Assembly (NCBI GenBank): GCA_947652605.1
Contig: OX393583.1
Coordinates: forward strand, 9,341,222 to 9,405,221
Origin: Elmis aenea
Lineage: Eukaryota > Arthropoda > Insecta > Coleoptera > Elmidae
DNA: 64,000 nt
Direction: 5' to 3'
Of the stretch, positions 21,850 to 36,040 are shown piece by piece. Position 1 is the stretch's first letter; every line of letters starts with the position of its first letter. The notes beneath the pieces were generated by a model. It was not told where the DNA came from, searched no databases, and was given only the letters and a program-made list of their open reading frames with translations. The position numbers and the translations under genes are program-made.

Positions 21850-23230
21850 GAAGTTATGAATTTTTTTGTGAAACGAGGTGTTTATTTTTCCGAACAAATT
21901 TCGGCTTTTGAAGGGGTCTAGTTTTTCGCGTTTTTCTCGGGAACCGTTTGAGATAATTTCAAAAACTTTGCACCGTTTTACTCGCAAAGGATGCGCGCAT
22001 CGGAAAAAAAGAAATTTGGAATTTTTTCTAACACGGTGTCATGGTTACGCGATCGCAATAATGACCATTTCTAAACACTATTTTCGGACGTCCGTAAAAG
22101 ATACTCATTTTTTTTTTAAACCCCTTTTCTAAGCGTCATCACATGCGCCCATTTTTTAGCTACATTTTGAGCCCGAGTTTAAAAATATTGAACAAGAAAT
22201 AACGAAGTTTGAATTTTTTTGTGAAACGAGGTGTTTATTTTTCCGAACAAATTTCGGCTTTTGAAGGGGTCTAGTTTTTCGCGTTTTTCTCGGGAACAGT
22301 TTGAGATAATTTCAAAAACTTTGCACCGTTTTACTCGCAAAGGATGCGCGCATCGGAAAAAAAGAAATTTGGAATATTTTCTAACACGGTGTCATGGCTT
22401 ACGCGATCGCAAAAATGACCATTTCTAAACACTATTTTCGGACGTCCGTAAAAGATACTCAAAAATTTTTTTAAAGCCATTTCTACACGTCTTCACATGC
22501 GCACATCTTTTAGCTACATTTTGAGCACAAGTTCAAAAATATTGAACAAAAAATAACGAAGTTATGAATTTTTTTGTGAAACGAGGTGTTTATTTTTCCG
22601 AACAAATTTCGGCTTTTGAAGGGGTCTAGTTTTTCGCGTTTTCCTCGGGAACCGTTTGAGATAATTTCAAAAACTTTGCACCGTTTTACTCGCAAAGGAT
22701 GCGCGCATCGGAAAAAAAGAAATTTGGAATATTTTCTAACACGGTGTCATGGCTTACGCGATCGCAAAAATGACCATATCTAAACACTATTTTCGGACGT
22801 CCGTAAAAGATACTCAAAATTTTTTTTAAAGCCATTTCTACGCGTCTTCACATGCGCCCATCTTTTAGCTACATTTTGAGCACAAGTTCAAAAATATTGA
22901 ACAAAAAATAACGAAGTTATGAATTTTTTTGTGAAACGAGGTGTTTATTTTTCCGAACAAATTTCGGCTTTTGAAGGGGTCTAGTTTTTCGCGTTTTTCT
23001 CGGGAACCGTTTGAGATAATTTCAAAAACTTTGCACCGTTTTACTCGCAAAGGATGCGTGCATCGGAAAAAAAGAAATTTGGAATATTTTCTAACACGGT
23101 GTCATGGCATACGCGATCGCAAAAATGACCATTTCTAAACACTATTTTCGGACGTCCGTAAAAGATACTCAAAATTTTTTTTAAAGCCATTTCTACCCGT
23201 CTTCACATGCGCCCATCTTTTAGCTACATT
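21850..23230 (+). repeat. Satellite sub-block, six-monomer register, copy 2
   Basis: Matches 19720-21100 at a shift of 2,128 bp (six monomers). Homology of the private variants ends near 23.23 kb. Confidence 0.75.
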
Positions 23231-26200
23231 TTGAGCCCAAGTTCAAAAATATTGAACAAAAAATAACGAAGTTATGAATTTTTTTGTGAAACGAAGTGTT
23301 TATTTTTCCGAACAAATTTCGGCTTTTGAAGGGGTCTAGTTTTTCGCGTTTTCCTCGGGAACCGTTTGAGATAATTTCAAAAACTTTGCACCGTTTTACT
23401 CGCAAAGGATGCGCGCATCGGAAAAAAAGAAATTTGGAATTTTTTCTAACACGGTGTCATGGCTTACGCGATCGCAAAAATGACCATTTCTAAACACTAT
23501 TTTCGGACGTCCGTAAAAGATACTCAAAATTTTTTTAAAAGCCATTTCTACGCGTCATCACATGCGCCCATCTTTTAGCTACAATTTGAGCTCAAGTTCA
23601 AAAATATTGAACAAAAATTAGCGAAGTTATGAATTTTTTTGTGAAACGAGGTGTTTATTTTTCCGAACAAATTTCGGCTTTTGAAGGGGTCTAGTTTTTC
23701 GCGTTTTTCTCGGAAACCGTTTGAGATAATTTCAAAAACTTTGCACCGTTTTACTCGCAAAGGATGCGCGCATCAGAAAATAAGAAATTTGGAATTTTTT
23801 CTAACACGGTCATGGCTTACGCGATCGCAAAAATGACCATTTCTAAACACTATTTTCGGACGTCCGTAAAAGATACTCATTTTTTTTTTAAACCCCTTTT
23901 CTAAGCGTCATCACATGCGCCCATTTTTTAGCTACATTTTGAGCCCAAGTTCAAAAATATTGAACAAAAAATAACGAAGTTATGAATTTTTTTGTGAAAC
24001 GAGGTGTTTATTTTTCCGAACAAATTTTGGCTTTTGAAGGGGTCTAGTTTTTCGCGTTTTCCTCGGGAACCGTTTGAGATAATTTCAAAAACTTTGCACC
24101 GTTTTACTCGCAAAGGATGCGCGCATCGGAAAAAAAGAAATTTGGAATTTTTTCTAACACGGTGTCATGGTTACGCGATCGCAATAATGACCATTTCTAA
24201 ACACTATTTTCGGACGTCCGTAAAAGATACTCATTTTTTTTTTAAACCCCTTTTCTAAGCGTCATCACATGCGCCCATCTTTTAGCTACATTTTGAGCCC
24301 AAGTTCAAAAATATTGAACAAAAAATAACGAAGTTATGAATTTTTTTGTGAAACGAGGTGTTTATTTTTCCGAACAAATTTCGGCTTTTGAAAGGGTCTA
24401 GTTTTTAGCGTTTTTCTCGGAAACCGTTTGAGATAATTTCAAAAACTTTGCACCGTTTTACTCGCAAAGGATGCGCGCATCGGAAAAAAAGAAATTTGGA
24501 ATTTTTTCTAACACGGTGTCATGGCTTACGCGATCGCAAAAATGACCATATCTAAACACTATTTTCGGACGTCCGTAAAAGATACTCAAAAATTTTTTTA
24601 AAGCCATTTCTACGCGTCTTCACATGCGCCCATCTTTTAGCTACATTTTGAGCACAAGTTCAAAAATATTGAACAAAAAATAACGAAGTTATGAATTTTT
24701 TTGTGAAACGAGGTGTTTATTTTTCCGAACAAATTTCGGCTTTTGAAGGGGTCTAGTTTTTCGCGTTTTTCTCGGGAACCGTTTGAGATAATTTCAAAAA
24801 CTTTGCACCGTTTTACTCGCAAAGGATGCGCGCATCGGAAAAAAAGAAATTTGGAATATTTTCTAACACGGTGTCATGGCTTACGCGATCGCAAAAATGA
24901 CCATTTCTAAACACTATTTTCGGACGTCCGTAAAAGATACTCAAAAATTTTTTTAAAGCCATTTCTACACGTCTTCACATGCGCACATCTTTTAGCTACA
25001 TTTTGAGCACAAGTTCAAAAATATTGAACAAAAAATAACGAAGTTATGAATTTTTTTGTGAAACGAGGTGTTTATTTTTCCGAACAAATTTCGGGTTTTG
25101 AAGGGGTCTAGTTTTTCGCGTTTTCCTCGGGAACCGTTTGAGATAATTTCAAAAACTTTGCACCGTTTTACTCGCAAAGGATGCGCGCATCGGAAAAAAA
25201 GAAATTTGGAATATTTTCTAACACGGTGTCATGGCTTACGCGATCGCAAAAATGACCATATCTAAACACTATTTTCGGACGTCCGTAAAAGATACTCAAA
25301 ATTTTTTTTAAAGCCATTTCTACGCGTCTTCACATGCGCCCATCTTTTAGCTACATTTTGAGCACAAGTTCAAAAATATTGAACAAAAAATAACGAAGTT
25401 ATGAATTTTTTTGTGAAACGAGGTGTTTATTTTTCCGAACAAATTTCGGCTTTTGAAGGGGTCTAGTTTTTCGCGTTTTTCTCGGGAAACGTTTGAGATA
25501 ATTTCAAAAACTTTGCACCGTTTTACTCGCAAAGGATGCGTGCATCGGAAAAAAAGAAATTTGGAATATTTTCTAACACGCTGTCATGGCTTACGCGATC
25601 GCAAAAATGACCATTTCTAAACACTATTTTCGGACGTCCGTAAAAGATACTCAAATTTTTTTTTAAAGCCATTTCTACCCGTCTTCACATGCGCCCATCT
25701 TTTAGCTACATTTTGAGCACAAGTTCAAAAATATTGAACAAAAAATAACGAAGTTATGAATTTTTTTGTGAAACGAGGTGTTTATTTTTCCGAACAAATT
25801 TCGGCTTTTGAAGAGGTCTAGTTTTTCGTGTTTTTCTCGGGAACCGTTTGAGATAATTTCAAAAACTTTGCACCGTTTTACTCGCAAAGGATGCGCGCAT
25901 CGGAAAAAAGAAATTTGGAATATTTTCTAACACGGTGTCATGGCTTACGCGATCGCAAAAATGACCATTTCTAAACACTATTTTCGGACGTCCGTAAAAG
26001 ATACTCAAAAATTTTTTAAAAGCCATTTCTACACGTCTTCACATGCGCACATCTTTTAGCTACATTTTGAGCCCAAGTTCAAAAATATTGAACAAAAAAT
26101 AACGAAGTTATGAATTTTTTTGTGAAACGAGGTGTTTATTTTTCCGAACAAATTTCGGCTTTTGAAGGGGTCTAGTTTTTCGCGTTTTCCTCGGGAACCG

Positions 26201-27189
26201 TTTGAGATAATTTCAAAAACTTTGCACCGTTTTACTCGCAAAGGATGCGCGCATCGGAAAATAAGAAATTTGGAATATTTTCTAACACGGTGTCATGGCT
26301 TACGCGATCGCAAAAATGACCATTTCTAAACACTATTTTCGGACGTCCGTAAAAGATACTCAAAATTTTTTTAAAAGCCATTTCTACGCGTCATCACATG
26401 CGCCCATCTTTTAGCTACAATTTGAGCTCAAGTTCAAAAATATTGAACAAAAATTAGCGAAGTTATGAATTTTTTTGTGAAACGAGGTGTTTATTTTTCC
26501 GAACAAATTTCGGCTTTTGAAGGGGTCTAGTTTTTCGCGTTTTTCTCGGAAACCGTTTGAGATAATTTCAAAAACTTTGCACCGTTTTACTCGCAAAGGA
26601 TGCGCGCATCAGAAAATAAGAAATTTGGAATTTTTTCTAACACGGTCATGGTTTACGCGATCGCAAAAATGACCATTTCTAAACACTATTTTCGGACGTC
26701 CGTAAAAGATACTCATTTTTTTTTTAAACCCCTTTTCTAAGCGTCATCACATGCGCCCATCTTTTAGCTACATTTTGAGCCCAAGTTCAAAAATATTGAA
26801 CAAAAAATAACGAAGTTATGAATTTTTTTGTGAAACGAGGTGTTTATTTTTCCGAACAAATTTCGGCTTTTGAAGGGGTCTAGTTTTTAGCGTTTTTCTC
26901 GGAAACCGTTTGAGATAATTTCAAAAACTTTGCACCGTTTTACTCGCAAAGGATGCGCGCATCGGAAAAAAAGAAATTTGGAATTTTTTCTAACACGGTG
27001 TCATGGCTTACGCGATCGCAAAAATGACCATTTCTAAACACTATTTTCGGACGTCCGTAAAAGATACTCAAAAATTTTTTTAAAGCCATTTCTACGCGTC
27101 TTCACATGCGCCCATCTTTTAGCTACATTTTGAGCACAAGTTCAAAAATATTGAACAAAAAATAACGAAGTTTGAATTTTTTTGTGAAA

Positions 27190-30100
27190 CGAGGTGTTTA
27201 TTTTTCCGAACAAATTTCGGCTTTTGAAGGGGTCTAGTTTTTCGCGTTTTTCTCGGGAACAGTTTGAGATAATTTCAAAAACTTTGCACCGTTTTACTCG
27301 CAAAGGATGCGTGCATCGGAAAAAAAGAAATTTGGAATATTTTCTAACACGCTGTCATGGCTTACGCGATCGCAAAAATGACCATTTCTAAACACTATTT
27401 TCGGACGTCCGTAAAAGATACTCAAAATTTTTTTTAAAGCCATTTCTACCCGTCTTCACATGCGCCCATCTTTTAGCTACATTTTGAGCACAAGTTCAAA
27501 AATATTGAACAAAAAATAACGAAGTTATGAATTTTTTTGTGAAACGAGGTGTTTATTTTTCCGAACAAATTTCGGCTTTTGAAGAGGTCTAGTTTTTCGT
27601 GTTTTTCTCGGGAACCGTTTGAGATAATTTCAAAAACTTTGCACCGTTTTACTCGCAAAGGATGCGCGCATCGGAAAAAAAGAAATTTGGAATATTTTCT
27701 AACACGGTGTCATGGCTTACGCGATCGCAAAAATGACCATTTCTAAACACTATTTTCGGACGTCCGTAAAAGATACTCAAAAATTTTTTTAAAGCCATTT
27801 CTACACGTCTTCACATGCGCACATCTTTTAGCTACATTTTGAGCCCAAGTTCAAAAATATTGAACAAAAAATAACGAAGTTATGAATTTTTTTGTGAAAC
27901 GAGGTGTTTATTTTTCCGAACAAATTTCGGCTTTTGAAGGGGTCTAGTTTTTCGCGTTTTCCTCGGGAACCGTTTGAGATAATTTCAAAAACTTTGCACC
28001 GTTTTACTCGCAAAGGATGCGCGCATCGGAAATAAAAAAAATTTGGAATTTTTTCTAACACGGTGTCATGGCTTACGCGATCGCAAAAATGACCATATCT
28101 AAACACTATTTTCGGACGTCCGTAAAAGATACTCAAAATTTTTTTTAAAGCCATTTCTACGCGTCATCACATGCGCCCATCTTTTAGCTACATTTTGAGC
28201 ACAAGTTCAAAAATATTGAACAAAAAATAACGAAGTTATGAATTTTTTTGTGAAACGAGGTGTTTATTTTTCCGAACAAATTTCGGCTTTTGAAGAGGTC
28301 TAGTTTTTAGCGTTTTTCTCGGAAACCGTTTGAGATAATTTCAAAAACTTTGCACCGTTTTACTCGCAAAGGATGCGCGCATCGGAAAAAAAGAAATTTG
28401 GAATATTTTCTAACACGGTGTCATGGCTTACGCGATCGCAAAAATGACCATTTCTAAACACTATTTTCGGACGTCCGTAAAAGATACTCAAAATTTTTTT
28501 TAAAGCCATTTCTACCCGTCTTCACATGCGCACATCTTTTAGCTACATTTTGAGCCCAAGTTCAAAAATATTGAACAAAAAATAACGAAGTTATGAATTT
28601 TTTTGTGAAACGAGGTGTTTATTTTTCCGAACAAATTTCGGCTTTTGAAGGGGTCTAGTTTTTCGCGTTTTCCTCGGGAACCGTTTGAGATAATTTCAAA
28701 AACTTTGCACCGTTTTACTCGCAAAGGATGCGCGCATCGGAAAATAAGAAATTTGGAATTTTTTCTAACACGGTGTCATGGCTTACGCGATCGCAAAAAT
28801 GACCATTTCTAAACACTATTTTCGGACGTCCGTAAAAGATACTCAAAATTTTTTTAAAAGCCATTTCTACGCGTCATCACATGCGCCCATCTTTTAGCTA
28901 CAATTTGAGCTCAAGTTCAAAAATATTGAACAAAAATTAGCGAAGTTATGAATTTTTTTGTGAAACGAGGTGTTTATTTTTCCGAACAAATTTCGGCTTT
29001 TGAAGGGGTCTAGTTTTTCGCGTTTTTCTCGGAAACCGTTTGAGATAATTTCAAAAACTTTGCACCGTTTTACTCGCAAAGGATGCGCGCATCGGAAAAA
29101 AAGAAATTTGGAATTTTTTCTAACACGGTGTCATGGCTTACGCGATCGCAAAAATGACCATATCTAAACACTATTTTCGGACGTCCGTAAAAGATACTCA
29201 AAATTTTTTTTAAAGCCATTTCTACGCGTCTTCACATGCGCCCATCTTTTAGCTACATTTTGAGCACAAGTTCAAAAATATTGAACAAAAAATAACGAAG
29301 TTTGAATTTTTTTGTGAAACGAGGTGTTTATTTTTCCGAACAAATTTCGGCTTTTGAAGGGGTCTAGTTTTTCGCGTTTTTCTCGGGAACAGTTTGAGAT
29401 AATTTCAAAAACTTTGCACCGTTTTACTCGCAAAGGATGCGTGCATCGGAAAAAAAGAAATTTGGAATATTTTTTAACACGGTGTCATGGCTTACGCGAT
29501 CGCAAAAATGACCATTTCTAAACACTATTTTCGGACGTCCGTAAAAGATACTCAAAATTTTTTTTAAAGCCATTTCTACCCGTCTTCACATGCGCCCATC
29601 TTTGAGCTACATTTTGAGCACAAGTTCAAAAATATTGAACAAAAAATAACGAAGTTATGAATTTTTTTGTGAAACGAGGTGTTTATTTTTCCGAACAAAT
29701 TTCGGCTTTTGAAGAGGTCTAGTTTTTCGTGTTTTTCTCGGGAACCGTTTGAGATAATTTCAAAAACTTTGCACCGTTTTACTCGCAAAGGATGCGCGCA
29801 TCGGAAAAAAAGAAATTTGGAATATTTTCTAACACGGTGTCATGGCTTACGCGATCGCAAAAATGACCATTTCTAAACACTATTTTCGGACGTCCGTAAA
29901 AGATACTCAAAAATTTTTTTAAAGCCTTTTCTACACGTCTTCACATGCGCACATCTTTTAGCTACATTTTGAGCCCAAGTTCAAAAATATTGAACAAAAA
30001 ATAACGAAGTTATGAATTTTTTTGTGAAACGAGGTGTTTATTTTTCCGAACAAATTTCGGCTTTTGAAGGGGTCTAGTTTTTCGCGTTTTCCTCGGGAAC

Positions 30101-33100
30101 CGTTTGAGATAATTTCAAAAACTTTGCACCGTTTTACTCGCAAAGGATGCGCGCATCGGAAAAAAAGAAATTTGGAATATTTTCTAACACGGTGTCATGG
30201 CTTACGCGATCGCAAAAATGACCATATCTAAACACTATTTTCGGACGTCCGTAAAAGATACTCAAAAATTTTTTTAAAGCCATTTCTACGCGTCATCACA
30301 TGCGCCCATCTTTTAGCTACATTTTGAGCCCAAGTTCAAAAATATTGAACAAAAAATAACGAAGTTATGAATTTTTTTGTGAAACGAGGTGTTTATTTTT
30401 CCGAACAAATTTCGGCTTTTGAAGGGGTCTAGTTTTTCGCGTTTTTCTCGGAAACCGTTTGAGATAATTTCAAAAACTTTGCACCGTTTTACTCGCAAAG
30501 GATGCGCGCATCGGAAAATAAGAAATTTGGAATTTTTTCTAACACAGTGTAATGGCTTACGCGATCGCAAAAATGACCATTTCTAAACACTATTTTCGGA
30601 CGTCCGTAAAAGATACTCAAAATTTTTTTTAAAGCCATTTCTACCCGTCTAAACATGCGCCCATCTTTTAGCTACATTTTGAGCCCAAGTTCAAAAATAT
30701 TGAACAAAAAATAACGAAGTTATGAATTTTTTTGTGAAACGAGGTGTTTATTTTTCCGAACAAATTTCGGCTTTTGAAGGGGTCTAGTTTTTCGCGTTTT
30801 CTCGGGAACCGTTTGAGATAATTTCAAAAACTTTGCACCGTTTTACTCGCAAAGGATGCGCGCATCGGAAAAAAAGAAATTTGGAATATTTTCTAACACG
30901 GTGTCATGGCTTACGCGATCGCAAAAATGACCATATCTAAACACTATTTTCGGACGTCCGTAAAAAATACTCAAAATTTTTTTTAAAGCCATTTCTACGC
31001 GTCATCACATGCGCCCATCTTTTAGCTACATTTTGAGCCCAAGTTCAAAAATATTCACAACAAAATAACGAAGTTATGAATTTTTTTGTGAAACGAGGTG
31101 TTTATTTTTCCGAACAAATTTCGGCTTTTGAAGGGGTCTAGTTTTTCGCGTTTTTCTCGGGAACCGTTTGAGATAATTTCAAAAACTTTGCACCGTTTTA
31201 CTCGCAAAGGATGCGCGCATCAGAAAATAAGAAATTTGGAATTTTTTCTAACACGGTCATGGCTTACGCGATCGCAAAAATGACCATTTCTAAACACTAT
31301 TTTCGGACGTCCGTAAAAGATACTCATTTTTTTTTTAAACCCCTTTTCTAAGCGTCATCACATGCGCCCATCTTTTAGCTACATTTTGAGCACAAGTTCA
31401 AAAATATTGAACAAAAAATAACGAAGTTATGAATTTTTTTGTGAAACGAGGTGTTTATTTTTCCGAACAAATTTCGGCTTTTGAAGGGGTCTAGTTTTTC
31501 GCGTTTTTCTCGGAAACCGTTTGAGATAATTTCAAAAACTTTGCACCGTTTTACTCGCAAAGGATGCGCGCATCGGAAAATAAGAAATTTGGAATTTTTT
31601 CTAACACAGTGTAATGGCTTACGCGATCGCAAAAATGACCATTTCTAAACACTATTTTCGGACGTCCGTAAAAGATACTCAAAATTTTTTTTAAAGCCAT
31701 TTCTACCCGTCTAAACATGCGCCCATCTTTTAGCTACATTTTGAGCCCAAGTTCAAAAATATTGAACAAAAAATAACGAAGTTATGAATTTTTTTGTGAA
31801 ACGAGGTGTTTATTTTTCCGAACAAATTTCGGCTTTTGAAGGGGTCTAGTTTTTCGCGTTTTCTCGGGAACCGTTTGAGATAATTTCAAAAACTTTGCAC
31901 CGTTTTACTCGCAAAGGATGCGCGCATCGGAAAAAAAGAAATTTGGAATATTTTCTAACACGGTGTCATGGCTTACGCGATCGCAAAAATGACCATATCT
32001 AAACACTATTTTCGGACGTCCGTAAAAAATACTCAAAATTTTTTTTAAAGCCATTTCTACGCGTCATCACATGCGCCCATCTTTTAGCTACATTTTGAGC
32101 CCAAGTTCAAAAATATTCACAACAAAATAACGAAGTTATGAATTTTTTTGTGAAACGAGGTGTTTATTTTTCCGAACAAATTTCGGCTTTTGAAGGGGTC
32201 TAGTTTTTCGCGTTTTTCTCGGGAACCGTTTGAGATAATTTCAAAAACTTTGCACCGTTTTACTCGCAAAGGATGCGCGCATCAGAAAATAAGAAATTTG
32301 GAATTTTTTCTAACACGGTCATGGCTTACGCGATCGCAAAAATGACCATTTCTAAACACTATTTTCGGACGTCCGTAAAAGATACTCATTTTTTTTTTAA
32401 ACCCCTTTTCTAAGCGTCATCACATGCGCCCATCTTTTAGCTACATTTTGAGCACAAGTTCAAAAATATTGAACAAAAAATAACGAAGTTATGAATTTTT
32501 TTGTGAAACGAGGTGTTTATTTTTCCGAACAAATTTCGGCTTTTGAAGGGGTCTAGTTTTTCGCGTTTTTCTCGGAAACCGTTTGAGATAATTTCAAAAA
32601 CTTTGCACCGTTTTACTCGCAAAGGATGCGCGCATCGGAAAAAAAGAAATTTGGAATTTTTTCTAACACGGTGTCATGGCTTACGCGATCGCAAAAATGA
32701 CCATATCTAAACACTATTTTCGGACGTCCGTAAAAGATACTCAAAATTTTTTTTAAAGCCATTTCTACGCGTCTTCACATGCGCCCATCTTTTAGCTACA
32801 TTTTGAGCACAAGTTCAAAAATATTGAACATAAAATAACGAAGTTTGAATTTTTTTGTGAAACGAGGTGTTTATTTTTCCGAACAAATTTCGGCTTTTGA
32901 AGGGGTCTAGTTTTTCGCGTTTTTCTCGGGAACAGTTTGAGATAATTTCAAAAACTTTGCACCGTTTTACTCGCAAAGGATGCGTGCATCGGAAAAAAAG
33001 AAATTTGGAATATTTTTTAACACGGTGTCATGGCTTACGCGATCGCAAAAATGACCATTTCTAAACACTATTTTCGGACGTCCGTAAAAGATACTCAAAA

Positions 33101-36040
33101 TTTTTTTTAAAGCCATTTCTACCCGTCTTCACATGCGCCCATCTTTTAGCTACATTTTGAGCACAAGTTCAAAAATATTGAACAAAAAATAACGAAGTTA
33201 TGAATTTTTTTGTGAAACGAGGTGTTTATTTTTCCGAACAAATTTCGGCTTTTGAAGAGGTCTAGTTTTTCGTGTTTTTCTCGGGAACCGTTTGAGATAA
33301 TTTCAAAAACTTTGCACCGTTTTACTCGCAAAGGATGCGCGCATCGGAAAAAAAGAAATTTGGAATATTTTCTAACACGGTGTCATGGCTTACGCGATCG
33401 CAAAAATGACCATTTCTAAACACTATTTTCGGACGTCCGTAAAAGATACTCAAAAATTTTTTTAAAGCCTTTTCTACACGTCTTCACATGCGCACATCTT
33501 TTAGCTACATTTTGAGCCCAAGTTCAAAAATATTGAACAAAAAATAACGAAGTTATGAATTTTTTTGTGAAACGAGGTGTTTATTTTTCCGAACAAATTT
33601 CGGCTTTTGAAGGGGTCTAGTTTTTCGTGTTTTTCTCGGGAACCGTTTGAGATAATTTCAAAAACTTTGCACCGTTTTACTCGCAAAGGATGCGCGCATC
33701 GGAAAAAAAGAAATTTGGAATATTTTCTAACACGGTGTCATGGCTTACGCGATCGCAAAAATGACCATTTCTAAACACTATTTTCGGACGTCCGTAAAAG
33801 ATACTCATTTTTTTTTTAAACCCCTTTTCTAAGCGTCATCACATGCGCCCATTTTTTAGCTACATTTTGAGCCCGAGTTTAAAAATATTGAACAAGAAAT
33901 AACGAAGTTTGAATTTTTTTGTGAAACGAGGTGTTTATTTTTCCGAACAAATTTCGGCTTTTGAAGGGGTCTAGTTTTTCGCGTTTTTCTCGGGAACAGT
34001 TTGAGATAATTTCAAAAACTTTGCACCGTTTTACTCGCAAAGGATGCGCGCATCGGAAAAAAAGAAATTTGGAATATTTTCTAACACGGTGTCATGGCTT
34101 ACGCGATCGCAAAAATGACCATTTCTAAACACTATTTTCGGACGTCCGTAAAAGATACTCAAAAATTTTTTTAAAGCCATTTCTACACGTCTTCACATGC
34201 GCACATCTTTTAGCTACATTTTGAGCACAAGTTCAAAAATATTGAACAAAAAATAACGAAGTTATGAATTTTTTTGTGAAACGAGGTGTTTATTTTTCCG
34301 AACAAATTTCGGCTTTTGAAGGGGTCTAGTTTTTCGCGTTTTCCTCGGGAACCGTTTGAGATAATTTCAAAAACTTTGCACCGTTTTACTCGCAAAGGAT
34401 GCGCGCATCGGAAAAAAAGAAATTTGGAATATTTTCTAACACGGTGTCATGGCTTACGCGATCGCAAAAATGACCATATCTAAACACTATTTTCGGACGT
34501 CCGTAAAAGATACTCAAAAATTTTTTTAAAGCCATTTCTACGCGTCATCACATGCGCCCATCTTTTAGCTACATTTTGAGCCCAAGTTCAAAAATATTGA
34601 ACAAAAAATAACGAAGTTATGAATTTTTTTGTGAAACGAGGTGTTTATTTTTCCGAACAAATTTCGGCTTTTGAAGGGGTCTAGTTTTTCTCGGAAACCG
34701 TTTGAGATAATTTCAAAAACTTTGCACCGTTTTACTCGCAAAGGATGCGCGCATCGGAAAATAAGAAATTTGGAATATTTTCTAACACGGTGTCATGGCT
34801 TACGCGATCGCAAAAATGACCATTTCTAAACACTATTTTCGGACGTCCGTAAAAGATACTCAAAAATTTTTTTAAAGCCATTTCTACACGTCTTCACATG
34901 CGCACATCTTTTAGCTACATTTTGAGCACAAGTTCAAAAATATTGAACAAAAAATAACGAAGTTATGAATTTTTTTGTGAAACGAGGTGTTTATTTTTCC
35001 GAACAAATTTCGGCTTTTGAAGGGGTCTAGTTTTTCGCGTTTTCCTCGGGAACCGTTTGAGATAATTTCAAAAACTTTGCACCGTTTTACTCGCAAAGGA
35101 TGCGCGCATCGGAAAAAAAGAAATTTGGAATATTTTCTAACACGGTGTCATGGCTTACGCGATCGCAAAAATGACCATATCTAAACACTATTTTCGGACG
35201 TCCGTAAAAGATACTCAAAAATTTTTTTAAAGCCATTTCTACGCGTCATCACATGCGCCCATCTTTTAGCTACATTTTGAGCCCAAGTTCAAAAATATTG
35301 AACAAAAAATAACGAAGTTATGAATTTTTTTGTGAAACGAGGTGTTTATTTTTCCGAACAAATTTCGGCTTTTGAAGGGGTCTAGTTTTTCTCGGAAACC
35401 GTTTGAGATAATTTCAAAAACTTTGCACCGTTTTACTCGCAAAGGATGCGCGCATCGGAAAATAAGAAATTTGGAATTTTTTCTAACACAGTGTAATGGC
35501 TTACGCGATCGCAAAAATGACCATTTCTAAACACTATTTTCGGACGTCCGTAAAAGATACTCAAAATTTTTTTTAAAGCCATTTCTACCCGTCTAAACAT
35601 GCGCCCATATTTTAGCTACATTTTGAGCCCAAGTTCAAAAATATTGAACAAAAAATAACGAAGTTATGAATTTTTTTGTGAAACGAGGTGTTTATTTTTC
35701 CGAACAAATTTCGGCTTTTGAAGGGGTCTAGTTTTTCGCGTTTTCTCGGGAACCGTTTGAGATAATTTCAAAAACTTTGCACCGTTTTACTCGCAAAGGA
35801 TGCGCGCATCGGAAAAAAAGAAATTTGGAATATTTTCTAACACGGTGTCATGGCTTACGCGATCGCAAAAATGACCATATCTAAACACTATTTTCGGACG
35901 TCCGTAAAAAATACTCAAAATTTTTTTTAAAGCCATTTCTACGCGTCATCACATGCGCCCATCTTTTAGCTACATTTTGAGCCCAAGTTCAAAAATATTC
36001 ACAACAAAATAACGAAGTTATGAATTTTTTTGTGAAACGA
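27190..36040 (+). repeat. 25-monomer higher-order repeat, copy 1 (8,848 bp)
   Basis: Rare variants reappear exactly 8,848 bp further on: CGGAAATAAAAAAAATTTGG (28029), TTTGAGCTAC (about 29602), ATTCACAACAAAATAACG (31054, 32116 and 35999), GAACATAAAATAACG (about 32826), CATATTTTAGC (about 35606). Within it a three-monomer (1,062-bp) duplication places the same variants at 30389 and 31451. Confidence 0.92.
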
